Made by a program: the position numbers and the translations under genes. Positions 36,589 through 45,698 of a DNA stretch of 51,044 bases are shown here, one piece after another. The DNA lies in assembly GCA_019038645.1 (NCBI GenBank), contig JAHOYT010000029.1, positions 1-51,044 of the forward strand, given 5' to 3'. The notes under the pieces were generated by a model. The model saw only the letters and a list, made by a program, of their open reading frames with translations. It was not told where the DNA came from and searched no databases. Each line of letters starts with the position of its first letter. The first letter of the stretch is position 1. This DNA comes from Bacteroidales bacterium (lineage in GTDB: Bacteria; Bacteroidota; Bacteroidia; Bacteroidales; UBA12077).

Positions 36589-37146
36589 TCATTTTAATTT
36601 TAGTAAAAAGCTTATTATTTGCTCAGTTGTGAATATATGATCAACTGTTGTTTGTTTTAACGAGGCTTCAGTCATGGTTTTTACCTGGCATTCATTTGGG
36701 TCCTGCACAATTGCCAATCCCCCCGATTGTTTTAATTTTTTCAGTCCATAAGCTCCATCGCGATTTGCTCCGGACAGAATTATACCGACTAGTTTATCGC
36801 GATAAGCCTGTGCTGCTGTTTCAAATGTAAGATCAATTGAAGGACGGGAATGATTAACGGGTTCTTCAGTTGATAATGCAATACGTTTATTTAGTTCTAC
36901 ATACATATGATAATTGGATGGAGCAAGATATCCTTTCCCAGGCTTTATTGTTTCCTTATCATAAGGTTCAAGAATAGGAATTGTTGATTTTATTGATAGT
37001 GCTTCCACAAATCCCGAACGTACATGTTTTAATCTGTGCAAACACAACAATACAGGCAATGGAAAATTCTTTGGTAATGAACTTAATATTTTTGTAATTA
37101 CCTGAAAACTTCCTGCTGAACCACCAATTACTACTGCTTTATACAT
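36589..37146 (-). CDS. Stand-alone CheB-type methylesterase domain protein
   Basis: A 185-aa CheB methylesterase catalytic domain with no receiver domain. The Ser-His-Asp triad can be placed at Ser10 in VIGGSAGSF, His37 in LCLHRLKHVRS and Asp130 in SGANRDGAYGLK. The TMTEAS segment near the end is also typical. CheB removes methyl groups from receptor glutamates. The absence of a receiver means it is not controlled by CheA phosphorylation. It lies 6 bp after a CheR-like gene in the operon. Confidence 0.9.
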   Translation of the reverse strand: MYKAVVIGGSAGSFQVITKILSSLPKNFPLPVLLCLHRLKHVRSGFVEALSIKSTIPILEPYDKETIKPGKGYLAPSNYHMYVELNKRIALSTEEPVNHSRPSIDLTFETAAQAYRDKLVGIILSGANRDGAYGLKKLKQSGGLAIVQDPNECQVKTMTEASLKQTTVDHIFTTEQIISFLLKLK

Positions 37147-37152
37147 TTATTA

Positions 37153-37983
37153 TTATGATAATTTCTTTTTATAAATACTTTCGGTTTTATTAATTAAAGT
37201 ATAGTCCTTATCTGAGTTCCAGTACTCGACCTTTTCATTGTTTCCAATAATAAGATGTCCTCCGGGAACCAGACAATTGTATATAATTTTCATAAAACGT
37301 TCCTGTAAAATTTGATTATAATAAATCATTTGGTTTCGGAACAATATTAATTTGATTCCCTTAGGATAATCATCAAATATAATATTTTGTTTTATAAATT
37401 TGGTATTCTCAATTAAAGAAGTGTCCCAATGAGCGTTATCATTTTCAATTGTGTAAAAATCTGAAAGTTCACTTTCGCTAAAGATTCTTTTGAAATTGGC
37501 ATCGTTGACTTCAGTTTTTTTAGAATCAAAAATGCCCTTTTTCGTTTTTTCAATATCCAGTTCGCTTATACTTGAGGCTATAAACTGAACGTTTTTATGC
37601 AAATTTAACTTCTTAAGAATTATTGCGGTTGAGTACAATTCCTCGCCTGAAGATACTTCAGGAAACCAAATTTTAAAGTTAACAGCATCCTGAACGTTTT
37701 TAGGGAAAATATCTTCTTTAAAAACTCTCCAAAGTGAAGGATCGCGGAACATTTCAGTATTTTCAACACACATCTCCTGAAGAAATATTTCGAAAAAAGC
37801 ACGATCATTTTCAATTTTATTAATAAATCCTTCAGCATCCTTTAAATTATGATTTAGAATTACCCTCTCAACTCTTCGTTTAAAAAAAGTAAGAGCATAA
37901 TTTTTAAAATCATAATTATATACATCCTGTAATGTCTTAATTATGTTTCTTGTATCTACTATGCCTAGTTCATATCTATTCAT
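37153..37983 (-). CDS. CheR-like protein with degenerate SAM site
   Basis: A 276-aa protein with the CheR fold. The N-terminal helical domain (FFKRRVERVILNHNL) and the NTEMFRDPSLW segment are kept, as is LILFRNQMIYYN. The SAM-binding motif, AGCSTGQE in its paralog, is changed to PEVSSGEE (residues 108-115), and the acidic residue that holds the SAM ribose, ASD in the paralog, is ASS (136-138). It therefore may bind SAM poorly or not at all and could serve as a regulatory partner of the second CheR. It begins 21 bp after that gene. Confidence 0.8.
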   Translation of the reverse strand: MNRYELGIVDTRNIIKTLQDVYNYDFKNYALTFFKRRVERVILNHNLKDAEGFINKIENDRAFFEIFLQEMCVENTEMFRDPSLWRVFKEDIFPKNVQDAVNFKIWFPEVSSGEELYSTAIILKKLNLHKNVQFIASSISELDIEKTKKGIFDSKKTEVNDANFKRIFSESELSDFYTIENDNAHWDTSLIENTKFIKQNIIFDDYPKGIKLILFRNQMIYYNQILQERFMKIIYNCLVPGGHLIIGNNEKVEYWNSDKDYTLINKTESIYKKKLS

Positions 37984-38004
37984 TGTATAATACTTTTCTT
38001 TCTT

Positions 38005-38844
38005 TTATTTTTTCCGGTATGCTTGTCCTTTTTTATCAAACTTTGATGTTATTTCACCAAGCATTGTTTCGTGCATACCAAGTACCAGATAACCATTTGT
38101 ATAAAGATGATCATGAAATAACTTAAACACTTTATTTTGCAAGCTGTACTTAAAGTAAATAATTACATTTCTGCATAAAATAAGATCAAATTTTGCAAAA
38201 TACAGATTCCCGCCTTTAACCAGATCATGCTGTCTGAATATGGGCTTTTGTCTGAGAAAATCATTTATTTGAATTGAATCGGATACTTTATCGATTTTAA
38301 AATATTTGGAATATGGAACATCATTGTATTCTTCATAATTAAAGGGATTCTCCTTTATTACTTTGTCAAAATTATCAAGGTATCCGATATTAAAACGGTA
38401 CTTATAATTTCCCTTTTTTGCTGCTTCAAGAGCATCTGTGTTTAAATCGCTGGCAAATATTTTAGCTTTATCGAGTAATCCAAGTTCATTTAATAAAATC
38501 ATCATGGAGTAAACTTCCTGACCGGTAGAACATCCTGCATGCCAAATATTTATGCTTTTGTTTTCTGAGAACTTTGGCAAAATCCTGTATTTCAAAGTTT
38601 GCCAGGTTTGTGGATCGCGGAAAAGTTCTGTTGTATTAACTGTAATATCTTTTACAGTTTTCTCTAGAAAAGCTTTACTTGACTTAAGTTTGTTGATCAG
38701 ATTGATCAAATCAGTATTATTATCAATAAGAATTTTTTGTAAACGACGTTTTAGTGACTTTTCAGAATACTCACTAAAATCGTAACCCGACGAGTTCTTT
38801 ATAGTATTAACAAAAAATTGAACTTCTTGATCTGATAAAATCAT
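38005..38844 (-). CDS. CheR-type protein-glutamate methyltransferase
   Basis: A 279-aa SAM-dependent methyltransferase of the CheR family. The N-terminal SLKRRLQKIL helix, the NTTELFRDPQTW loop, the SAM motif WHAGCSTGQEVYSM (101-114), Asp133 in FASDLNTDAL and LILCRNVIIYFK are all intact. It methylates glutamates of chemoreceptor-like proteins in known systems. It is the first gene of the operon, behind the promoter at 38913-38920. No chemoreceptor gene occurs in the window, so the target is unknown. Confidence 0.88.
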   Translation of the reverse strand: MILSDQEVQFFVNTIKNSSGYDFSEYSEKSLKRRLQKILIDNNTDLINLINKLKSSKAFLEKTVKDITVNTTELFRDPQTWQTLKYRILPKFSENKSINIWHAGCSTGQEVYSMMILLNELGLLDKAKIFASDLNTDALEAAKKGNYKYRFNIGYLDNFDKVIKENPFNYEEYNDVPYSKYFKIDKVSDSIQINDFLRQKPIFRQHDLVKGGNLYFAKFDLILCRNVIIYFKYSLQNKVFKLFHDHLYTNGYLVLGMHETMLGEITSKFDKKGQAYRKK

Positions 38845-38912
38845 TCGGAGTTTTCAGTTAAAAAGTGATATACTTAGTACGCGAATTTATTAAAATAGTT
38901 TGTTTAAAAATG

Positions 38913-38920
38913 CAAAAATA
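38913..38920 (-). promoter_or_regulatory. Promoter -7 element of the CheR-Sia operon
   Basis: TATTTTTG on the minus strand lies 68 bp upstream of the first CheR gene and matches TAnnTTTG. No consensus TTG at the proper distance was seen. The rest of the 418-bp spacer 38845-39262 is AT-rich and shows no gene I can support. Confidence 0.5.
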
Positions 38921-39262
38921 GATAATTAACTTGTATTGAAAAAAATATGTTTAGTTAATTACTTTTATAATTAAAAATAAATACACTAATCGAAAGTTTA
39001 AAACGAATTTGACAAATCTAAACCTACATTAGTAATCTCATTGTATTAAAGGTATAAAAAATTCCGGACATCATGTATTTGTTCTATTATAATATGTCTT
39101 TTTTTGATGAAGGGAGACTTAAACAAATATATTCAGCCAGAAAGAATTGACAAAACAATGTACAAACCATAATTGAAAATTAGGATTCTGGTTTGTTTAA
39201 AACGAAAAATAACCTGAATGATTTATATCATCACAAACATTTCGGAATAAATATGTTAAATG

Positions 39263-40315
39263 TTATTTCAACATTACTTTAACAACTACTGGTTGATGAT
39301 CAGAGTGTTTGAAGTTGAAGTTTTGTGTTTTCACATTAACCGGAAATATGTTTGGCGACATAAGATAAAAGTCGATTATTGGTGTAATGGTTTTTCCTTT
39401 TTGATATGGCGCATTTAAATATCGGTTTGTTGGAGTTTCCGGGTCATAAAGCCATGTCCAGCTTTCATGTAAATAATCAGCATTTATTGGATTTAAAACA
39501 AATCGCTTTGTCGGAGAGTTTTCTTTAATATCTGAATAGTCTATGTCGGGAGGATTTTGATTCCAGTCACCACCAACAATGATGTAATTTCCATTGTTGA
39601 ATTCTTCCAGTAAAAAAGTTTTAAGATATTCCATCTGTTGTTTCTTTAACGTCCCGTCATCGTAAGCTGAATTATGCGTGTTAATAATAATTAATTCTTT
39701 TTGGTCACTTGTGGGAAATCGTTTTACTAAAAAACATCTGTCAAGCATAAATAATTTTACGGGCCAGGAGTAATTACCGGGAAATGAATATCTAACTACT
39801 GTTTTTGGATTATATTTTGCGAAACTAACCAGACCTGAGCTTACCCTTCCCAAAGGATTTGTTACCGGAGATGGAACAAATGTTACATCGTAGTTTTTAC
39901 CAAAAAAACTGTTAAAATCAGGTAAAATTTTAATAAAGGAGTCGAGTTCGTTAATATAATAACTTCTTTTTGAATGCAAATCAACTTCCTGAAGTAAAAT
40001 AAAATCTAAGCTATCATTGTTTTTTAATGTTGATTTTACAAAATCAAAATTTTCATAAACATTTTCTTTCGATGTTCGCACCTGTTTACCTCCATCGTAG
40101 AAAAAATCCATATCATCACTTAATCCACAATAACCAATGTTCCATATCATCAAACTTATTTCTTTGCTAACATCAATCGTGTCAGGAGTTTCTGATTCGT
40201 ATACTTGTTCAGTTGGTTCAGGCTTATAATCAGATATTGAAGCATAACCAACAAACAAAACAAACAGAATAATAAGAACAACAATAATTTTAATAATAAA
40301 CTTAATTATTTTCAT
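39263..40315 (-). CDS. Endonuclease/exonuclease/phosphatase (EEP) family protein, membrane anchored
   Basis: A 350-aa protein with a single N-terminal hydrophobic segment (about residues 5-26) that acts as an anchor or uncleaved signal. The rest is the EEP metallophosphodiesterase fold. Catalytic motifs are present: LMIWNIGYCGL, ILLQEVDLHS with the metal-binding Glu, INTHNSAYDDGTLK, VGGDWNQNPP and the final SDHQPVVVK. The substrate may be nucleic acid, a phospholipid or an inositol phosphate; sequence alone does not decide. It stands alone between the signalling operon and purQ, which is divergent. Confidence 0.85.
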   Translation of the reverse strand: MKIIKFIIKIIVVLIILFVLFVGYASISDYKPEPTEQVYESETPDTIDVSKEISLMIWNIGYCGLSDDMDFFYDGGKQVRTSKENVYENFDFVKSTLKNNDSLDFILLQEVDLHSKRSYYINELDSFIKILPDFNSFFGKNYDVTFVPSPVTNPLGRVSSGLVSFAKYNPKTVVRYSFPGNYSWPVKLFMLDRCFLVKRFPTSDQKELIIINTHNSAYDDGTLKKQQMEYLKTFLLEEFNNGNYIIVGGDWNQNPPDIDYSDIKENSPTKRFVLNPINADYLHESWTWLYDPETPTNRYLNAPYQKGKTITPIIDFYLMSPNIFPVNVKTQNFNFKHSDHQPVVVKVMLK

Positions 40316-40388
40316 GATTATATGTTTTAAATGATTTTACTAAAATACAGATTTATTTTATTTCAGGCAGAAACCCGAAATTAATTAT

Positions 40389-40419
40389 TTGTTCAGGATA
40401 TGAAATAATTATATCTTTG
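40389..40419 (+). promoter_or_regulatory. Promoter of purQ
   Basis: TTG (40389-40391), 20 bp, then TATCTTTG (40412-40419): an excellent Bacteroidota promoter. The transcription start near 40426 leaves a 5' UTR of about 70 nt, which holds a perfect TGACGTCA palindrome near 40472 and a six-codon ATG ORF near 40449. No known purine regulator site was recognised. Confidence 0.72.
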
Positions 40420-40497
40420 AGTTGAAATAAAATTAGTTTAGTTAAGTCATGTTGTTGTTAGTCAGATGATTTGACGTCATTTTCAAAAACATTTCTA

Positions 40498-41196
40498 ATG
40501 AAATTCGGAGTTGTAATTTTCCCTGGTTCAAATTGCGATCAGGATATGATATATGTTCTACGCAATATAATGGAACACGAAGTAGTTGAACTTTGGCATA
40601 AAGATACCGGTATACAGGATGTAGATGCGATTGTTTTACCAGGTGGCTTTTCTTATGGCGATTATCTCCGTTCAGGTGCCATTGCCCGTTATTCACCTAT
40701 TATGGAAAAAGTAATAGAATTTGCAAATAACGGTGGCTTTGTGTTTGGTGTTTGTAATGGATTTCAAATACTTTGTGAATCAGGATTATTACCAGGAGCA
40801 TTATTACATAACGAAAATCAAAAATTTATTTGTAAAAATATTTATATTATTCCTGATAATAACTCCAGCAGTGTAACGGCAAAACTCGATAAGCAAAGAT
40901 CATTAATGATCCCGATTGCACATGGTGAAGGCAGATATTTTGCTAAAAAAGAAGTATTGCAGGAAATGCGCCAGAACGATCAGATATTATTCAGGTATTG
41001 CAATAAGTACGGAGAGGTTACTTCCGAAGCAAACCCGAATGGCTCGGTTGAAAATATTGCAGGTATTTGTAATGCAAATAAAAATGTTATTGGTATGATG
41101 CCACATCCTGAACGTGGAGCAGATGATGAATTAGGAAATACGGATGGCCGGTTGATCTTTGAATCAATGTTATCATTTCTGGGAAATCATAAATAA
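40498..41196 (+). CDS. purQ: Phosphoribosylformylglycinamidine synthase glutaminase subunit PurQ
   Basis: A 232-aa class I glutamine amidotransferase that supplies ammonia to PurL in the fourth step of purine synthesis. Signatures are VVIFPGSNCDQD, VLPGGFSYGDYLRSGAIA, the nucleophile loop FGVCNGFQILCESGLLPG and the His/Glu motif MMPHPERG. A separate PurQ implies the small-PurL/PurS type of enzyme, although those genes are not adjacent. The frame is open to 40471, but ATG 40498 directly precedes the conserved N-terminus. It ends before a hairpin terminator at 41218-41247. Confidence 0.95.
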   Translation: MKFGVVIFPGSNCDQDMIYVLRNIMEHEVVELWHKDTGIQDVDAIVLPGGFSYGDYLRSGAIARYSPIMEKVIEFANNGGFVFGVCNGFQILCESGLLPGALLHNENQKFICKNIYIIPDNNSSSVTAKLDKQRSLMIPIAHGEGRYFAKKEVLQEMRQNDQILFRYCNKYGEVTSEANPNGSVENIAGICNANKNVIGMMPHPERGADDELGNTDGRLIFESMLSFLGNHK

Positions 41197-41217
41197 TAAA
41201 ATATTTTCTATTATATG

Positions 41218-41247
41218 GCCTGAGATTCTTAAATTCTCAGGCTTTTT
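41218..41247 (+). terminator. Intrinsic terminator of purQ
   Basis: The stem GCCTGAGA (41218-41225) and TCTCAGGC (41235-41242) is followed by TTTTT, a standard rho-independent terminator 21 bp after the purQ stop codon. Confidence 0.85.
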
Positions 41248-41340
41248 CATTTCATTTTCAGAAACAAATCAAAAAATTAATTGTTGACTTTTCAGATTGT
41301 AATAATTTCATATATTTAAGATGAATTCGAATAAGTAATT

Positions 41341-41457
41341 ATGGGTTTAACGCAGGCAATTGAATCAGGAACCGATATAAGGAATTTTTCTGAAGAAAAA
41401 TTTCCTGTTGAGTATATGAAAAAATTAGTTCGCAGAGCAGGATTGGATCCGGTGTAA
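41341..41457 (+). CDS. Possible small protein of 38 residues
   Basis: A short ORF starting at ATG 41341 encodes 38 residues, beginning MGLTQAIESGTDIRNFS and ending YMKKLVRRAGLDPV. It lies in the 298-bp spacer between purQ and the ArsC-like gene, past the purQ terminator and 37 bp before the next start. The composition looks protein-like, with an amphipathic basic C-terminal helix. It could be a real small protein, or a fragment of a lost gene. No family was recognised and no clear promoter is visible. Confidence 0.4.
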   Translation: MGLTQAIESGTDIRNFSEEKFPVEYMKKLVRRAGLDPV

Positions 41458-41494
41458 ACAATTATCAACCATATAAATTTTTAAACTCATAGAC

Positions 41495-41842
41495 ATGTCA
41501 TACAAAATTTACCATAACACAAGATGCAGAAAAAGTCGTGCAGGACTACAATATTTGGAAGAAAAAGGAATAACACCGGAAATTATTGAATATTTAAAGG
41601 ATCAACATTTTTCAGAAAAAAGTCTGAAAGATATTTTAAATAAGCTTGGATTGAATCCTCAGGAAATAATCAGAACACAGGAAGCTGACTATAAGCAAAA
41701 ATATAAAGGCAAAGACTTCTCAGACAAAGACTGGATTAAGATTTTAGTAGAAAACCCCAAATTAATAAGACGCCCTGTTATAGTGAAAAACGATAAAGCT
41801 GTTCTTGGAGATATTGTACAACATATTGATGCCTTGCTATAA
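41495..41842 (+). CDS. ArsC/Spx family protein (arsenate reductase-like)
   Basis: A 115-aa thioredoxin-fold protein of the ArsC family. The catalytic Cys11 is in YHNTRCRKSRAGL, and the conserved LIRRPVIVKNDKAVLGD segment follows near the C-terminus. Full arsenate reductases use this Cys together with glutaredoxin and a basic loop of arginines. The short length and lack of an arsenic-resistance neighbourhood make the physiological role uncertain. It is often annotated arsenate reductase (glutaredoxin). Confidence 0.85.
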   Translation: MSYKIYHNTRCRKSRAGLQYLEEKGITPEIIEYLKDQHFSEKSLKDILNKLGLNPQEIIRTQEADYKQKYKGKDFSDKDWIKILVENPKLIRRPVIVKNDKAVLGDIVQHIDALL

Positions 41843-41948
41843 ATTTCGTATCTTTTCATTTCTTTTAACGGACGATTATTTAATTGTTAATTAACTGATT
41901 GTCTGCCAATTAAATTATTGTAAAATATAAACTAAAAATTATTGTCTT

Positions 41949-43565
41949 ATGCCTACTCCCGAATTTAATTATCAGGATCCTTTTCCATTAGGGAAAGATG
42001 AATCTGAATATTATTTGTTAACCAAAGATCACGTTTCTGTTTCTCAGTTTGAGAGTGAAACTATTTTAAAGGTGGAGCCTGAAGCGCTTACAAAACTGGC
42101 CAACGCTGCCTTAAGAGACACTTCTTTTATGTTGCGCACAAGTCACATTAAGCAGGTAGCTTCAATTTTAGATGATTCTGAAGCAAGTGAAAATGACAAA
42201 TATGTTGCTGTTGCGATGCTTCGTAATGCAGAGGTATCTGTGAAAGGCAAACTACCTTTTTGCCAGGATACTGGTACAGCAACTATAGTTGCTAAAAAAG
42301 GGCAAAGGGTGTGGACTGGTGGAGGCGATGAAGAAGCTCTTTCGAAGGGAGTTTATAAAACATATACAGAAGAAAGTTTGAGGTATTCGCAAACCATTCC
42401 TTTGGATATGTACAAAGAAAAGAATTCAGGAACCAACCTGCCGGCACAGATTGATATTCATGCAACCGATGGTGATGAGTATAAATTTCTTTTTGTTGCC
42501 AAAGGAGGAGGTTCTGCAAATAAATCAGCATTATACCAACAAACAAAAGCATTGCTTAATCCTGAAAAGCTTGAAAGTTTTCTTATTGAAAAACTGAAAT
42601 CGCTTGGAACAGCGGCTTGCCCTCCATACCATGTGGCATTTGTTATTGGAGGCACATCTGCAGAATCGTGTTTAAAAACTGTTAAGCTTGCTTCTGCAAA
42701 ATATTTAGATAATCTTCCAACAAAAGGAAATGAAGGAGGACAGGCTTTTCGTGATATTGAACTTGAAAAAAAGATATTAAACGCTGCTTATAAACTGGGA
42801 ATCGGAGCTCAGTTTGGTGGTAAACATTTTGCATTAGATATACGAATAATTCGTTTACCAAGGCATGGTGCTTCATGTCCTGTTGGAATGGGTGTTTCAT
42901 GTTCAGCCGACCGAAATATTAAGGCTAAGATAAATAAAGATGGTATCTGGATTGAAAAGATGGAAGACAATCCTGGAAGATTTATTCCGGATGCACTTCG
43001 TAAAGATGATGAAAAAGGTGCTGTAACTATTGATTTGAATCAACCAATGAAAAGCATTCTGGGTGTATTGTCGAAACATACTGTTGGAACCAGATTATCA
43101 CTTAATGGAACAATCATCGTTGGTCGCGATATTGCTCATGCTAAACTGAAAGAACGAATAGAAAATGGAGAAGGTTTACCACAATATATAAAAGATCATC
43201 CGATATATTATGCCGGACCGGCAAAAACACCTGAAGGAATGCCATCAGGATCATTTGGTCCTACTACAGCAGGACGAATGGATTCGTATGTTGATCTTTT
43301 CCAGAGTAATGGAGGAAGTATGATCATGATTGCAAAAGGTAACAGAAGTAAAGTTGTTACAGATGCTTGTAAAAAACACGGGGGATTTTATTTGGGAAGT
43401 ATTGGTGGCCCTGCCGCATTGCTTGCACAGGAAAACATTACTAATGTTGAATTGTTGGAATATCCTGAACTAGGAATGGAAGCAATTTATCGTATCGAAG
43501 TTAAAGGTTTTCCTGCTTTTATTCTTGTAGATGACAAAGGCAATGATTTTTATAGTATGCCTTAG
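41949..43565 (+). CDS. Fumarate hydratase class I (iron-sulfur)
   Basis: A 538-aa single-chain class I fumarase that interconverts fumarate and malate with an oxygen-sensitive [4Fe-4S] cluster. The three candidate cluster cysteines lie in [25 protein letters not shown] and [11 protein letters not shown]. The N-terminal catalytic domain is followed by the beta-type domain with [19 protein letters not shown] and [13 protein letters not shown]. The length agrees with FumA/FumB-type enzymes. It is a single gene with its own palindromic terminator at 43592-43623. Confidence 0.94.
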   Translation: MPTPEFNYQDPFPLGKDESEYYLLTKDHVSVSQFESETILKVEPEALTKLANAALRDTSFMLRTSHIKQVASILDDSEASENDKYVAVAMLRNAEVSVKGKLPFCQDTGTATIVAKKGQRVWTGGGDEEALSKGVYKTYTEESLRYSQTIPLDMYKEKNSGTNLPAQIDIHATDGDEYKFLFVAKGGGSANKSALYQQTKALLNPEKLESFLIEKLKSLGTAACPPYHVAFVIGGTSAESCLKTVKLASAKYLDNLPTKGNEGGQAFRDIELEKKILNAAYKLGIGAQFGGKHFALDIRIIRLPRHGASCPVGMGVSCSADRNIKAKINKDGIWIEKMEDNPGRFIPDALRKDDEKGAVTIDLNQPMKSILGVLSKHTVGTRLSLNGTIIVGRDIAHAKLKERIENGEGLPQYIKDHPIYYAGPAKTPEGMPSGSFGPTTAGRMDSYVDLFQSNGGSMIMIAKGNRSKVVTDACKKHGGFYLGSIGGPAALLAQENITNVELLEYPELGMEAIYRIEVKGFPAFILVDDKGNDFYSMP

Positions 43566-43591
43566 TAAAAGAATACAATTTGATTAAAACT

Positions 43592-43623
43592 ATAGCCTTA
43601 TGGAATTCCATAAGGCTATTTTA
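43592..43623 (+). terminator. Perfect palindromic terminator after fumarase
   Basis: A perfectly palindromic 28-bp sequence (43592-43619), with stem half ATAGCCTTATGGAA, is followed by TTTT on the plus strand, 26 bp after the fumarase stop codon. Confidence 0.85.
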
Positions 43624-43634
43624 ATAGAAATATA

Positions 43635-43642
43635 TAAATTTG
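43635..43642 (+). promoter_or_regulatory. Promoter -7 element of the TetM-like GTPase gene
   Basis: TAAATTTG, an exact TAnnTTTG match, is 22 bp before the ATG at 43665. No TTG is present at the -33 distance. Confidence 0.5.
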
Positions 43643-43664
43643 TTGCCTTTATCAAACTTTGTAA

Positions 43665-45623
43665 ATGAATCCAAAAATTCGAAATATAGGAATCCTTGCT
43701 CATGTTGATGCAGGAAAAACTACTATAACAGAAAACTTTCTTTTTTTAAGTGGTCAAACCAAAAAACTTGGAAGTGTAGACGATGGAACTACGCAAACCG
43801 ATTTTATGGCTGTTGAACGAGAGCGAGGAATTTCTGTTCGTTCATCCAATACAACATTCGATTGGGAAGGTGTAAAAATTAATTTAATTGATACTCCGGG
43901 TCACGTTGATTTTTCTGCCGATGTTGAAAGGGTCTTAAGAGTTATGGATTGCGCTGTAATAGTTATTTCTGCTGTTGAGGGTGTTCAGGCGCATACCGAA
44001 ACCTTATGGAATGCTTTGCAGAATTTGAAAATCCCCACAATTATTTTTATTAATAAAATTGATCGAGCTGGTGCAGATGTAGAGTTGGTTATAAACGAAA
44101 TTCGAAAAGAGCTAACAAATAATATAGCGGTACTTTCCGAAGTTTCAAATGAGGCTACTACAAATGCGAATGTTAGTTTCTTATGGAATAACGAAGCTTT
44201 GAATGATACTATAATAGAGGCAATTGCCAATACCGATGAGGATGTTTTGAGTAAATATCTTGATGAACACAAATTTTCTTTTGGCGAGTTAGATGAATCT
44301 TTAACAAAGGCAGTAAATAATTGTAATTTATATCCTGTTTTAATGGGATCTGCTAAAAACTCAATTGGAGTTAGAGAATTGTTAAATGCTGTTATCCATT
44401 ATTTGCCGGGACAGATTGCTGATAAAACGAAACCTTTATCTGCACTTATATATAAAATTACTCACGATAAAACCATGGGGCAAATTTCTCATGTAAAGGT
44501 ATACAATGGAGAAATAAGGAATCGTGAAGCTATTAAAAATGCTTCACAGGAAATTAACGAAAAGGTTACACAAGTTCGAAAGCTAATTTCGAATAAGTTT
44601 GAAGATATTGGCGAAGTATTTGCCGGTGATATTGCAGGAATTTGCGGATTACAGAATGCAAAGGTAGGAGATATCCTTGGCGAATTTTCGGATGTTTTGC
44701 CAGAAGATATTTCTTTAAGAACGCCATTGCTTACAGTTCAGGTAAAAGCTGAGAATGATAAAGATTATCCTGCTTTAGCTCAAGCATTACAGGAGCTTTC
44801 GAGAGAAGATCCTACTCTTGACTTTGAGTGGTTGAGAGAAGATAAAGAACTGCATGTTAAGATAATGGGATGGATTCAGATTGAAGTTATTGAGAAAATC
44901 CTTGAAAATAGATTTAGTATAAAAGCAAAATTTGATGATCCTACCGTAATTTATAAAGAGACACCAACCAAAACAGGTGAAGGATTTATTCGGTATTGGA
45001 TGCCAAAACCTTGTTGGGCCATAATGAAATTCTTGATTGAACCTGCCGAGATTGGAAGTGGTGTAAAGTATGAATCCAAAATTAGCGTTGATGATGTTCA
45101 ACAGAAATATCAAAATGAAGTTGAGCGAACAATTCCAAATGCTTTGAAACAAGGAATAAAAGGCTGGGAAGTAACCGATCTTAAAATTACATTAATCGAG
45201 GGTGAAGATCATCAGGTGCATTCTAATCCGGGAGATTTTATTGTGGCAACGCCAATGGGAATTATGAATGGATTAGCAAATACCGATACTACATTATTAG
45301 AATCGTTAATTTCTTTTAAAATTTCGGCTACTGAAGATTTATTAGGAGCCATTACAAGTGATATTACTCAAATGCGTGGAACCTTCGGTAGTCCTGAAAT
45401 GGAGAATGGTAAATTTATTTTAAGCGGAATTTTACCTGTTGCAACATCGCTGGATTTTCCTGTTCGGTTAAGCTCACGATCAGGTGGTAAAGCAAAAATC
45501 TCAACCAAATTCCATGGTTATCAGGAATGCTCTGATGAATTAGGACAAGCCAGAGAATACAAAGGGATTAGTCCATTGGATACTTCAAAATGGATTTTAA
45601 AAGCAAGAAAGGCTTTGCAATAA
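43665..45623 (+). CDS. TetM/TetO-like translational GTPase (ribosomal protection protein family)
   Basis: A 652-aa EF-G-like GTPase. G motifs are AHVDAGKTT (12-20), DTPGH (76-80) and NKID (130-133). The N-terminal KKLGSVDDGTTQTDFMAVERERGIS and C-terminal LLESLISFKISATEDLLG segments resemble ribosomal protection proteins of the TetM type rather than EF-G. It lacks the exact TetM domain IV loop residues that can be recalled, so tetracycline resistance cannot be claimed. It is chromosomal, single-copy in appearance and has local base composition, so it is probably a housekeeping paralog rather than a transferred resistance gene. Confidence 0.8.
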   Translation: MNPKIRNIGILAHVDAGKTTITENFLFLSGQTKKLGSVDDGTTQTDFMAVERERGISVRSSNTTFDWEGVKINLIDTPGHVDFSADVERVLRVMDCAVIVISAVEGVQAHTETLWNALQNLKIPTIIFINKIDRAGADVELVINEIRKELTNNIAVLSEVSNEATTNANVSFLWNNEALNDTIIEAIANTDEDVLSKYLDEHKFSFGELDESLTKAVNNCNLYPVLMGSAKNSIGVRELLNAVIHYLPGQIADKTKPLSALIYKITHDKTMGQISHVKVYNGEIRNREAIKNASQEINEKVTQVRKLISNKFEDIGEVFAGDIAGICGLQNAKVGDILGEFSDVLPEDISLRTPLLTVQVKAENDKDYPALAQALQELSREDPTLDFEWLREDKELHVKIMGWIQIEVIEKILENRFSIKAKFDDPTVIYKETPTKTGEGFIRYWMPKPCWAIMKFLIEPAEIGSGVKYESKISVDDVQQKYQNEVERTIPNALKQGIKGWEVTDLKITLIEGEDHQVHSNPGDFIVATPMGIMNGLANTDTTLLESLISFKISATEDLLGAITSDITQMRGTFGSPEMENGKFILSGILPVATSLDFPVRLSSRSGGKAKISTKFHGYQECSDELGQAREYKGISPLDTSKWILKARKALQ

Positions 45624-45625
45624 AA

Positions 45626-45686
45626 CTGTTCCAAAAAATTAGATTCTTCGACTTTGCTCAGAATGACTTACATTTTTTTGGAACAG
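45626..45686. repeat. 61-bp inverted-repeat element, likely bidirectional terminator
   Basis: CTGTTCCAAAAAA (45626-45638) and its perfect complement TTTTTTGGAACAG (45674-45686) enclose a 35-bp core with TTCGACTTTGCTCAGAATGAC-like sequence, which resembles intergenic repeat elements that recur in many bacterial genomes. It lies between the convergent GTPase and DUF4097 genes and can fold in either strand. Confidence 0.7.
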
Positions 45687-45698
45687 CAAGCAATCAAA

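Noticed and set aside
36589-38844. Chemotaxis operon
   Set aside because: There is no chemoreceptor, CheA, CheW or CheY, and CheB lacks its receiver domain; the genes belong to the Sia-type signalling block.
39073-39150. 25-codon plus-strand ORF in the spacer before the EEP gene
   Set aside because: Aromatic-rich, no recognisable features, no promoter; chance ORF in AT-rich DNA is more likely.
40442-40696. Minus-strand open frame over the purQ start
   Set aside because: It overlaps the purQ promoter-proximal coding region, has no family features, and purQ is certain.
43665-45623. Acquired tetracycline resistance gene
   Set aside because: No mobile element, integrase or composition shift nearby; similarity is at family level only.
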